This document shows, piece after piece, positions 46,886 to 57,259 of a DNA stretch of 64,000 nucleotides. Both the position numbers and the translations under genes were made by a program. Source of the DNA: Climacium dendroides. Lineage: Eukaryota; Streptophyta; Bryopsida; Hypnales; Climaciaceae. Where the stretch lies: assembly GCA_950106755.1 (NCBI GenBank), contig OX467089.1:23045345-23109344 (forward strand), read 5' to 3'. Numbering within the stretch: position 1 is the stretch's first letter; each line of letters starts with the position of its first letter. A model generated the notes under the pieces. That model was not told the DNA's origin. It saw nothing but the letters and a program-made list of their open reading frames with translations, and did not search any database.

Positions 46886-48420
46886 TTAATAACTTTTGCA
46901 TACAATATCCAAATGCTACATTCTTTGGTGCGTTGGAACCTCCTTTCACTTGCCAACAAGAACATATCAAAATTTGACCAATCTAATAACAGAAAATAAG
47001 CTTAGTAACAAAAAGTGACAGTTTTGGGTGTATCTATCTTACAGAGGCCCTAGGTGGTGGATCCAATCTAAGGTCAACAAGAAACAAAACTATTGAGGCT
47101 ACATTAAGATTCCATCTCACAATTTGCATTAAGTTATCTTACTAGAGATTAACCCATAAATGACACTGAGGACATTTTCCAACCAATGAATGATAAAGTT
47201 CATTTTTTCTTTTGACTACGGCAAAGATACAAGACACACTAGTCCATTCATTAAGATAAGTTGTTTGTTTCTCTAGACTTCAAATCCTAAGCTAAGTCTT
47301 AGTTTATATTAAATTAAAAGAAGTCTTTTGGGATTCCATGCTTCATAGTAAAAATTTCAATTGGCATTGTAGCCTATTTGTACTCTAGATATATAAATAT
47401 CTACTAGCTTTGTGACTTGAAAGGGATATGAAACAATATGCAAAAAATGAAATGTACTTCAAGCATAAAGTACATTTGATTTGAATTAGCTAACTACCAC
47501 CTTGACCATATTACATGTTTAATTAGCTCTTTAGATTTGACTAGCTTTGGAATTATAGCCATAGTGCTTATTGCATCCTCAATTTATCATTATTGTTTTA
47601 ACTAGAAGGATTGAAATTTAATGAAGTTTGATAAATTTTAAACAACTTGAGACGCCACCAAGCTGCATGCCCATACAATAAGCTCTGATAAGCTATATCC
47701 CTGTTGCAACGTTAAATAGGAAGAGCAGAGCTAGTAGCAATGAAGTTCTAGGTTCAGCTATAGTTTTAGCCTCATGTTGAATTTTGGTTTGCATGGGTTT
47801 TAGCCTTATGTTGAATTTGGATTGCATAAGTAATTTTATTCTAGTAACTATAACATGCACTATGAATTGAAGACACTTATTGTTTCGTCACTGACATTTT
47901 AACATGTTGTTTTGTTGTGGGATGGATATAAGTGAGGTCCTGGCTTCTAGAAAACTTTCAAAGACTTTTCTATACTATAAAGTTGTTCTTTACTTTAAAC
48001 TTATGTTTACTTTTAAGAGCAAGAAAGGATGGTTATTTGATATGTGAAGGCTTGGATAGTAACAAGCTTGATTCCCTTGGCATAGAACTCTCTAGACTCC
48101 ATTTAGTGCATTGCTTCTAATATTATCGATATTGCTAGAAGCCTAGTATGGTAATTATGTCAAGGTTTGGTATTGCATCATGAAAAATATGGTGATGGAC
48201 TTAGTTGTGAACTATCTAGACTTGAGTAATCTATCCATAATGTAAAACAGAAAGCTAATTTGATAGTCTTAGATGTGTTAGCATTAAGCTCATCAATAAA
48301 TTATATCATATCACAAAGCGAATGTTGTACATTAAGTTTCCAAGTACAAAAGAAAATATGGAAAAATCTGATAGTAATCATGGTGGTGCCTTGAAGATTC
48401 AAGGATGTCCTAGAATAGTA
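46886..48420. other. AT-rich intergenic DNA, no supported gene
   Basis: At about 47215-47275 there is a partial copy of the 230-bp repeat family (GGCAAAGATACAAGACACAC, then TAGTCCATTCATTAAGATAA). The rest is unremarkable. Confidence 0.4.
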
Positions 48421-49130
48421 TTGTTATAGTGCGATCTCCTAGACCGTACATCTCCTAGTTGCGTGTTTGGTACTATTGGAAAGCCCTTGGTGAAGAAGGG
48501 TGCAGGGGCTTTGTTTCATGATGTTTGGATTTATGATAGAAAAGATATTAATTTCAAAGTTTTTATGTATAAGAAAATTAGAAAATTATATTGATTTTGA
48601 TTGTGGCAATAGCATAGGGCATACTAGTCCATCCATTAAGATAGGCTGTTTGTTTATCTTGTTTGTTATAGTGAGATCTCTTAGACTATGAGTCTCTAAA
48701 TAGCATGCTTGGTACCATTAGAAAGCCCTAGGCAAGGAGGGGTGCACATGCTTTGTTCCATGGCATTTGGACCTATGATGTGAAAGTTGTTGAATTTTGA
48801 ATTTTTTATAAGTGAAAAATTTAGAAAATTACTTTTTTGACTGTGGCAACAACATAGGGCGTACTAGTCAATCCATTGAGTTAGGCTAATTGTTTTGTTT
48901 GATTATTTGTTACGGCAAGATCTTTTGGACCTTTAGTCTTCTAGTTGTGTGTTTGGTACCGTTGGAAAGCTCTGTGTGAGGAAGGATACACGGGATTTGT
49001 TTCATGATGTTTGGACCTACAATGTGAAAATTATTGAATTTCAAAGTTTTTATGAGTAAAAAAATTAGAAAATTATTTTTTCTTTTGATTGTGGCAATGG
49101 CACAAGGCACACTAGAACTATTTAAACCTT
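48421..49130 (+). repeat. Three tandem ~230-bp repeat units
   Basis: Units start near 48421, 48665 and 48900. Each carries the series GATCTC or GATCTT, TTTGGTACY, TTGGAAAGC, TTTGTTTCATG, TGTGGCAAY and a terminal CACACTAG-like word. Units differ by 20-30% by eye, so the array is old. The same series occurs once in each of the two paralogous introns at 5713 and 58955. Confidence 0.75.
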
Positions 49131-49211
49131 GTTTGGGTCCAGTAACATTGTCTCTCTTGTAAAATAGAAGTTTGCTCTTGATCAGAGCTTCACCACTTGA
49201 CTTTGTCATCA

Positions 49212-49222
49212 TGGTATCAGAG
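49212..49222 (+). other. Copia-type primer-binding site TGGTATCAGAG
   Basis: TGGTATCAGAG is the classic sequence complementary to the 3' end of initiator-Met tRNA used to prime Ty1/copia elements. It follows ...TTGTCATCA, a plausible LTR end. The preceding 100 bases (TCTCTCTTGTAAAATAGAAG, then TTGATCAGAGCTTCACCA) look like the 3' part of an LTR. Downstream no gag or pol is seen, so this is a truncated or rearranged element. Confidence 0.6.
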
Positions 49223-49269
49223 TGATAGCCATTTGAGAATGATAAGGTAAAAGGCTCTGAAATCACATA

Positions 49270-50635
49270 GGCCTAAAACCGCCTACATCCTCAAAATGTA
49301 TACTATGCATACATGTTGCTTTCTCATAGCCTTTAACAATGTACAAACTGTGTACATTTTAGGAGGTGGGCGATTTTAGAGCCCTATGCCATTTCAACTT
49401 CAAAATTTTATAACTAATTTCTTGAAGCTTCAAAAAATATGAAACAACTTGGGTTAGATGCCAACTCCGCTTGTCTCTCAAGGAAAATTTACCGAAAATA
49501 ATTTCAAGAAGCTTCTCATCCCCAAAATTCAATTTCACCTCTTAGGTGGGCGATTTTTGGACCTGTTACCTTAGTACAATGTGAGAGTTTTCGAGTGCGA
49601 GCCAGTCTCCATTGGGAGATTGGAGCTTCAGCCACTGGAGGGTCACCATTCCGCCAATTGGAGCTAAAGGCAGTTTGTATTATGACTGGACGTTGAAGCT
49701 TGAATCTGTAGCCCAATGAATTCTGTGGCTGTTACCAATGGAATGCGCAGCTTATTAATCCTTAAAGAATGGGTTTGTGATCATGGAAATCATCCCTTTT
49801 GACATTATGTGAATAGTTGGTTTAAAAAAATCCTAAAGCACTCATTGGAAGTCAAACCACTATGCAAGATCTTCCTTTTTCATGCAAAATTTCAAGGATG
49901 AATAGTTGCATTTCTTTCCTACGCACAAAGATTCTCTATCATTCATCCGCTAGATAATGGCCGTAGTGTCATTTATGGATTAACTAAACCGACATCAGAG
50001 GGAGGGTTTTTTTTAACATTGAGGGGAGGAGTTTGTCTGTTCTGCTATGAAGTGTGAAGGATTTGTTTATGTATTGTTGATTTTGTTTTTCATTTTAACG
50101 TGGTTTGTTTGAGAGGGTGCTGGTATAAAGAGGAGGTGTGGAGGAGGTGAGAATTAGAAGAGCATCTAATGACAATAAAGAGATATCAATTTTTCAAAAT
50201 TCGAACATTGTCACTCCAATGTTGAAATCACTATAGAAAGAATTTTGAACCTTTTTTGGAGATGCTTGTTGAAGGAAAGATGTGGGTATGGACATTTCCT
50301 ACATATCTTTGCAATAGAATTTTTAAAAATTCATCAGTTATATTTTTCAATGAATTATCATGTAAAACTATGAAAATTGAATGAAATTTTGCTCTACTTT
50401 TAGGACATTGAAATTTGGCTTTTCAGACACTGAAATTCGGTGATTGTGCTTGATTAGAATTGTGCATGAATTGAATGTCAATTGTGGGAAAAAAAATCAT
50501 GACAACTTCCTACATCTTCGTGTCCTATTCACGAGCTGGTGAAGGCAAACCACATCCTTTTGACGTTGGTTTTGTCCAATGAATTTGGGGACCTAGATGT
50601 TCTCCATTGCAAATGAAATGCTACTGTAACTCTTA
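49270..50635. other. Degraded element related to 53640-54540
   Basis: The part 49320-49560 is present in inverse orientation at about 53690-53900 (TTCTTGAAGCTTCAAAAAAT, GGGTTAGATGCCAACTC). The part 49760-49960 is present in the same orientation at about 54265-54480 (AGCACTCATTG, TTTTTCATGCAAAAT, GATGAATAGTT). A rearranged retroelement is likely. From 50000 to 50630 nothing specific is visible. Confidence 0.45.
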
Positions 50636-51034
50636 GAGCACCGGGAGACATTTGCAGGCTGATTTGGCTTGAAAAAAACAAGCTCAGTTAGGTATAGAGG
50701 CTAAGTGGAAATGGCCGCCCCACCCATGGCCTCTTAAGAGGCCATATGATGTTCCAACCAGAGTAAGAAAACAGAAATAGTTACAACGTTTTTGGCCGTC
50801 ATCGATGGAGATTGGAAATGATATTTCAGTGGAGGTGGAAGAAGGAGTTTGACGGTGAAAAAACTCGGCGTGAACCACTTGCTAGAATCGTGGAGAGCAA
50901 CGCGCAACTTGTCTTTTCCTGTTTTGCAGGCTGAGTTGAGGTCCTTCAAACTACCCTCATATGGAGGCCAAAGTTCATTTCCAAGAGGCACCTCTTAAGA
51001 GGCCATCCATTTTGGAGGACAGGTGGTGATGCTC
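50636..51034. mobile_element. 399-bp TIR element with GAGCA ends and TTA flanks
   Basis: The ends GAGCACC and GGTGATGCTC are short imperfect inverted repeats between TTA (50633-50635) and TTA (51035-51037). Subterminal to both ends lies CTCTTAAGAGGCCAT, and the left one forms the perfect palindrome GGCCTCTTAAGAGGCC. The interior is GC-richer and holds minus-strand frames (50734-50991) with no known motif. Confidence 0.55.
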
Positions 51035-51239
51035 TTAGGTGATGAGCTGCACTCTATAGACTCTAGAATAATTCTGCACCACTTCAAGCTCTTTCCCATT
51101 CTTCAGCCATGAGCTCAAGAATGGGGCCACCATACATTCGGTAACATTTCCAATCCAAACACACGAAAATAAGAGTATAAGCATAAATGTCAATGCGAGA
51201 GACGTAGAGTGGCCCCTAACTGCTCTCTGGAAGGTAAGG

Positions 51240-52195
51240 TGGATTGGTTTGAACTGATAAGAACATCGCCACCTATCAACTCTAAAGCTGGCTTGGGCTA
51301 GGGCGTGGCCAACCTCCAAACATTTCTCACCATGCACTTGGCCAAGGAAGGAAGGAGCCCGATCATGCCAAAAAGGGCACTGGAAACCATAGCCCCATTC
51401 CCTCCAAGGAAGTTTAAGGTGTTAGTTTTCAATTTGTCGTGCTTCCATATTCTTTGGCCATGTCGGTTTGTGATTGATTTGATAGGATGTGAGAGGCTAG
51501 TGCATGAATAAGAGTCTCGATCGTAACATTAGAGGCTTTGGAGTGACATCACCAAGTTTTGGCGATGAAAATGAGTGTAACAAAAACAGTAGAAATATGA
51601 AGATTTTGGAAATAATTTATTTTCTTACATACATAATTTATTTTCTTCTCCTATACTATTCAAAAATATCAATCTTCATATTCAAATCAAATATGAAAAA
51701 CTAACAAAGAAGTGCTTGAAGTGTACTTGGCTAAGAGCATTGCCACTGATTAATTCTAAAGCTGGTCACCTGAGCTAGGGCATGGCCGGCCTCCAAAACA
51801 TCTCCCACTGTGCATCCAGTCAAGGAAGGAAGAAGCTTGGTCACACCAAAAGCGGCATAGGAAACCATAGGACCCCATCCTCTCCAAGTGTATTGATTGA
51901 GGAAGTTTAAGGTGTTAGTTTTCAATTTGTCGTGCTTCCATATTCTTTGGCCTCGTCGGCTTATGAACTTCAAACAAATACAATGCATGTTGTAGACAAT
52001 GCTAAAGGAGATACAAGTGTCAACATCAACTTTGCACTGAATGACCAACTGAAGGCTTGTACTAACCATACAATAAAAATAGTAGAAATATAAAGATTTT
52101 GCAAATCATTTATTTTCTTACACGTGTACTTTATTTTCTTTTCCTATATTATTCAAAAGTATCAATCTTTACATTCAAATCAAATATGAAAAACA
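51240..52195 (-). repeat. ~490-bp tandem duplication carrying a gene-like fragment
   Basis: Unit 1 is about 51240-51715 and unit 2 about 51735-52195. They share CTAAAGCTGG, GGTGTTAGTTTTCAATTTGT, CGTGCTTCCATATTCTTTGG and, later, AGAAATATRAAGATTTTG and ATTCAAATCAAATATGAAAA. On the minus strand both units encode related peptides: unit 2 reads RIWKHDKLKTNTLNFLNQYT and WRGWGPMVSYAAFGVTKLLP; unit 1 reads similarly with frame changes. I do not recognise the protein. The unit-2 frame (51731-52069) is open for 112 codons. Confidence 0.6.
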
Positions 52196-52488
52196 AACAA
52201 AGATGTGCTTGAGGTCTACCTCAAGCACATCTCAAGCAAAAAGTGGGAAAAATATAAATAGTATCATTTTAAATTAAAAAAACAAAAATGTGCTTGAAGT
52301 GTACCTAAGGTGTGCTTGAGGTAGACCTCAAGTACACCTCAAGCACATTCTAAATAAAAATAAATAAAATAGAAAAATAGCATCAAACTAAATAGAGAAA
52401 ACAAAAATGTGCTTGAGGTATGCTTGAGGTCTACCTCAAGAACACCTTAGGTACACTTCAAGCACATTTTTGTTTTTTTAATTTAAAA
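52187..52488. repeat. Nested palindromic array built on GTGCTTGAGGTAGACCTCAAG
   Basis: Short palindromes (GATGTGCTTGAGGT with ACCTCAAGCACATC around a 2-base gap at about 52203-52233; the same type at 52310-52340) are embedded in one large inverted repeat of about 70-bp arms at 52267-52488. The outer arms run from TTTTAAATTAAAAAAACAAA through TGTACCTAAGGTG. The large inverted repeat stops exactly where the Helitron copy starts. Confidence 0.8.
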
Positions 52489-53356
52489 CTAGCGGTTGGT
52501 GCTTGCTATGCTACACATTCATTATTAGAATTTTATAAGAATTTTTATGTACTAGATAGAATTCAGAACAAAAATTTCAATAAATCTTCAAATAAAAATG
52601 ACTAAAATTTTTGTATAATTTTTTTTATAAGTAACCATATACTGAAATGTACAATAGAAATTTATTGAATGATGAATGAAACATATGCAATGGTAAATAC
52701 TATAAAAGATACACATACATTAGAATGCATTAGAAATTTGACTCTATTATTACAAAAAATGACAATCCAAATTGAAGAATTGAAAGAAAAACTTATAAAT
52801 CTCAAAAACTTTGTGAACAACTTAATTGTTGTGGAATCCTAAATCGCTTCAATTGAATGAATTTCTCAAAATCATTTGGTAGTAGCAATAGAAAATTGAA
52901 ATCGTGAAAGCTCAAAGCTCACAAAAGCACAAAATCATAGAAGTGCAAAGAAGTGTAAAGCCAAGAGAAGCAATGGATTTGCTACCTCTATAATATCATC
53001 CTATGGATCCTCTTTAATATCACCTCAATTGCAACGACTATATTATTTTTATAATATCACCCTTTGTAAAAAGTGATATTACAAAAGTGATTGCAAACAC
53101 TGCTACTCTATTTCTGTAATATCACATTGTGTGAAAATACGATTTCTATGTATGCATGATTGAAAATAATTTTACAAAATATTTTAAATAATTATTTTAA
53201 AGACTTATCAAAATCATTATCATGCATTCTATTCAAATATATCAAAATTTTACTAATATGTGATACAATGAATGCGTACCATAGCAAGCACGAGCCCCTA
53301 GTATTAATGGTAGCATTTGTGATATTACAGAGGGAGTTATGATTTTAGTAGTATGA
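52489..53356 (-). mobile_element. Non-autonomous Helitron, copy 2 (868 bp, inverted)
   Basis: On the minus strand it begins TCATACTACTAAAATC and ends CCAACCGCTAG followed by T, as in copy 1. The copies align over their whole length with few indels. It contains the small frame on the plus strand at 52669-52842. It is inserted at the right edge of the palindromic array. Confidence 0.75.
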
Positions 53357-54813
53357 TGATGCTATATACATATTACAGTGGCCACAATTTATACACTTTA
53401 CTGTGGTCTAAACTAGCCTACAGTTTATACACTTGAGTCTCTTGCCATTAAGCATGTGATTGATTTTTTTTACAGTGACCTTTGGCTGGGAATGATTGGG
53501 GTATTTGTTGGATAAAAGGAGGTCCGGGAGGTGCAAGGCCCCGCCACCCATTTCCTTAGGGCTTGTTTGAGGGAATGGGTGGCAATACTCTAAAGCTTGT
53601 AGGAAGCCGGTTGGTGCTTCAAGGTTTTTGTTTTTTGGGAAACAAATAGCACTTACTTCAAGTTTTGGTGGGTTAAGGTAGGAGATCCATAAATTGTCCA
53701 CCTAAGAACTAAATTTGAATTTTGGGGAGACAAAGCTTCTTGAAATAATTTTCAGTAAAGTAAATTTTTCTTGAAAGACAAGTGGAATTGGCATCCAATT
53801 AGAGTCATTTCATATTTTTTGGAGCTTTGTGGAATTAGTTATAGGATTTTGAAATGACATAGGGCTATAAAATTGCCCAATGTAAGGTGGAGCCACCCAT
53901 TACTGACCACTGCTGTATAGGTAATTAGTAGGGTGTCTCAAATTTAGGAGAGGGTGGGACTCAATTGTGTTAATTTTGAAGTCAAAGAAACTAGATCCTA
54001 CAATCAATGTGATCCCGATACTGCCACAAAACTTGTGCCTCCTTTAGCGTGCCAAAGTTATCTACAGGTACTCTCCCAATGATGAATTTTGTAAGACTTT
54101 AGACATTGAACATGGGTTGAGCCCAACTTTAGGCTTTCACAATTTATAGTAATTTTAGTTCAAGCTGCAAATTCACCAAAATTTTTGTTGTCCACACCAT
54201 TTCTATCTTTGCACTTTTGTAAATATTTGTTTCGGCAAATACTCTTGCAAATCATGTCTGCTACAGTTTAATTCTTAAAGGACAATGGGGTGACTTTGAA
54301 AACCATTAGTTTTTTTGACTATGTGAAGCATTGGCTTAAAAAATTGTAAAAGCACTCATTGCAAGACAATCTTCTGTAGAAGACTTCCGTTTTTCATGCA
54401 AAATTCTGAAGATGAATAGTTACACTTCTCTCCTACATAAAGAGATCCTCTGGCATCCATCGGACACAAAATGTCCACCTCGACGTTTAAGGGCTAAGGT
54501 ATTGATTATGGGTGGCTCCACCTTACATAGTTTGTACACTACTAAAGGCTATGAAAAAGCAACATGTACCCACGTGTCCCCACGTGAGACCTTGAACAGG
54601 AGACACCTAGAGAGAGACCCTGTGTGATACGTCAGCTAACTTGTAATAACTAACTTACTGCAGGACTGACGGAGGTTCCTGCACTCAGTTAGTTGTGTCC
54701 AAAAACCGACGGATTCCGTCAACTTTCTTAAGTTACGGTCAACACTCTGTGACGGTCGCGTGCTGGGCACTCCGTGTGTCAGTGCTCCAAGCAAGCCTAC
54801 ACACACAATAAGT
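53357..54813. other. Degraded element related to 49270-49990
   Basis: See the matching block at 49.3-50.0 kb; the first part is inverted and the second part is direct, so one of the two loci has been rearranged. From about 54560 to 54800 a GC-moderate stretch (GTGTCCCCACGTGAGACC, GACGGAGGTTCCTGCACTC) has no recognisable gene. Confidence 0.4.
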
Positions 54814-55294
54814 ACCCCTGAGCGCCCAGACCATATTTGCTAAAATCCAGACCCTTCTCAATTCATTCCAATCAAACTATCACTTAAAATGAGATTCACA
54901 TAAATTGACCATACTGATTGATGGTAGAGATAGGACTGGAGCACAGTTTGGGAAGAGTTTTAGCTTAACCGGCTAAAATCCTACATTTTTTGAGACCAAA
55001 CGGTTGCTTGAAGCATTCTCTCAGCTAGACCTTTATAAAATAGAGAATATTCTCTGATTTTCCTCTTAAATGATCGATTTTTTTCTGAAGATTTTGAAAT
55101 CCATTCGTAAATTCTCAAAATCAACCGGCTAGCTCGTAACTAAATGCCGGTACTCCCCGTACATGGGACTAGAGCTATAGGGAAAGGGACACATCCTTTG
55201 ACCGTATCATTAAAAAGATTATAATGGTCAAGCAAGGAGATCTTCAAGTTTTAGTTTTTAAAGGCCATATTTGAGGCATTGTGGCGCTCAGGGG
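54814..55294. mobile_element. ACCCCTGAGCGCC MITE, copy 2, with nested insertion
   Basis: Ends match copy 1 at 46643-46885 (CCCCTGAGCGCCCAGA and GGCGCTCAGGGG). Without the nested insert it would be about 248 bp. The flanking three bases no longer match, so the target duplication is eroded. Confidence 0.8.
54942..55165. mobile_element. 224-bp insertion nested in the MITE, 9-bp target duplication
   Basis: The insert is flanked by GGACTGGAG (54933-54941) and GGACTAGAG (55166-55174). Copy 1 of the host element has one such site, GGCCGGAG. A 9-bp duplication is typical of Mutator-like elements. The ends CACAGTTTGGGAAGA and, reversed, CATGTACGGGGAGTA are only weakly inverted; ACCGGCTA and TAGCCGGT lie farther in. 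Confidence 0.75.
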
Positions 55295-55567
55295 TTAAGG
55301 TAGCTGCACCTTATTCGGTCCTGTGATCCAATCTTGTGGAAATGAAGTCCTTGCATACATTTTAGAGCAAGAATCTAGGAGGATACATGATATCTTACCA
55401 CCTGGCCAAAAGAGAGGAGATCATGCACTTTCCTATATTCTCATGTTGAAATGAATAGAAGGACTTTATTTGTACATGATTGGGTTAAGGAATGGAATAA
55501 GGGACGGCTACCTTGGATTGCCTTATCTCTACCCAAGTCATCAAAGTCAACAAATATTTCTACAAAC

Positions 55568-55977
55568 AGGGTACTTTGCTCTAAAACCTACCTTCTCCTT
55601 TAGACCAACCCTATTTTTAGAAAGAGAATGGAGATGAGGTGATCCTTGAATGGACCACTTTAGCAATTGAATGCATTCAAGAAAAAATATTTTTCTATTG
55701 CAAGAGCCAATTATGGTTTTTGATTTGCCACACATCTTCTTATAAGTTGCAAGGGACCAGATTTTAGGAGACCTATGGTTACAAATAGGTGCATATGTCC
55801 AAATCTTTGAAAATTTATAAATAATACAAAAATGCTTGGAAAAGTACAAAACCACTTGTGTTAGGTTCCATGTCTATTTTTCTTTTTCTGAAAATGATAT
55901 AAAAATATTTTTATCCATGGAAACCTATGAAAAAGGAGGACCAACCCTTAAATGGTTGCTTTTAGAGCATACTAACT
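55568..55977. mobile_element. Diverged inverted copy of the 405-bp intronic MITE
   Basis: This matches the reverse complement of 4249-4653 across its length: GAATGGAGATGAGGT, AGACCTATGGTTACAAATAG, ACCTATGAAAAAGGAGGACC. Ends near GGGTACTTTGCTCTAAAACC and AGAGCATACTAACTT are more diverged than in the 4.2-kb copy. Overlapping open frames have no support. Confidence 0.7.
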
Positions 55978-56287
55978 TAGAGGTTCTATTTGTACACATG
56001 GAGGTTCATGAGTCCCAATCACAACAATATCTACTTCAAATGTAGTGCATTCTTGTATAAAAATAGTCAATATTTATGGAGGAAAAACAAATTAGACACA
56101 TGGACATCAAATCTTCATTTTTGCGAGTTTTTCTTTTCGTCCCATTCCTACATGAACTCATTCAAATCCTTGTGTAATAATAATGAAGCATTGAGTGACT
56201 GCACCGTTCACATTGTTGAAAAATAGACAAATTTTGAACAAGAGAGGTCGTTAATATTGAAAACAACAACAGTAGCAACAACAACAA

Positions 56288-56775
56288 CTCCATTGAAAAA
56301 GGAAATTCTCAAAAGAGCCTTCCAACAAGCAGCAGGAAAACAGAGGAGTTCTCCTTCCCCTCAACGTGACCTCGGTACTGTACCCCAAATCCTTCGCGTC
56401 TTCTGGATGCTTCACTCGGATACTGGATACTGTGGTGGCCCGCGGCAGTTCTCATTGATATTGTGATGATTCAGTTGACGTAAATCCACGGAATGTTCCT
56501 TCGTGCGATTCTCGCGGGGTGCAGCGTGATGCAAGCGGAAGGAAGGAGGTTGCGACTTGCGAGGAGCAGTTTGAATGTTGTCCAGCTTGGAGTCCACTTT
56601 TGGATTTGGTGGAGGAGTTGCTCTCGCGCTGTGTGGACTGCGGACTGAACACGTCACTCTGCTAACTAAACTGACGTCCGCCTTTGGGTAACGAGGTCAA
56701 GTTGAGTGAAAGGAGTCCTTTGTTTTGTTGCTGCTTGTTGGAAGGCTCTTTTGAGGATTTCCTTTTTTTAGTGGA
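56288..56775. mobile_element. ~488-bp foldback element with ~70-bp TIRs
   Basis: The left arm (CTCCATTGAAAAAGGAAATT, CTCAAAAGAGCCTTCCAACA, AGCAGCAGGAAAACA) is repeated in reverse at 56703-56775. The interior is GC-rich (GATTCTCGCGGGGTGCAG) and is partly present in inverse orientation at about 60620-60980. No protein is recognised in the minus-strand frames. No target duplication is obvious. Confidence 0.65.
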
Positions 56776-56832
56776 GCAGTTCTGCCGGTGCCGCGGCTGC
56801 TGTCGTTGCGGCTTCCATTTATTATTCTCTTA

Positions 56833-56994
56833 GGGCAGGCTTTCACGTGGGGTCCGGGGCCGGTGGAGCGTGCTCATCATCGGTCAAGTGTCTGTTCCTG
56901 AAAAACGGGGAAGCCCATTTTGACCGAGGGGAAGCCCATTTGACCGATAATCGGCAGGCTCCACCGGCCCCCGACACCACATGGAAGCCCACCC
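56833..56994. mobile_element. 162-bp GC-rich MITE
   Basis: GGGCAGGCTTTCACGTGG at the left and GGGTGGGCTTCCATGTGG read in reverse at the right are TIRs that continue through GGGGCCGGTGGAGC to ATCGGTCAA. The flanks TTA (56830-56832) and TTG suggest a TTA target with one change. A degraded relative is at about 46365-46486. Confidence 0.75.
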
Positions 56995-57259
56995 TTGATT
57001 TCAGATTGAGCTCGCGAGTTGCTTCTTTGGTGCCAATGCGGAGAAGACAGAGAACCTAATCCGAATTTGTCATCGTCGGGGGGAGGTTGTGTGTCCGTTC
57101 TGCTGTGCGGGCTCCTGACTTGTGGAACTTAAAACTTTAAAACTTTAAACTTTAAACTTAAACTTTAAAACTTCTTTTATTGATTTTTTTTAATATTGAT
57201 CCGGTTTGTATGACAAGGTGCTGGTATAAAGAGGAGGAAGCGACAGTCACACAACACAC

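Noticed and set aside
48421..49130. CRISPR-like or satellite array
   Set aside because: Only three long, diverged units without spacers; single units also occur elsewhere. It is an ordinary tandem repeat.
55836..56226. Overlapping frames near 56 kb
   Set aside because: They lie in or beside the inverted copy of the 405-bp MITE; the intronic copy of that element has no matching frame.
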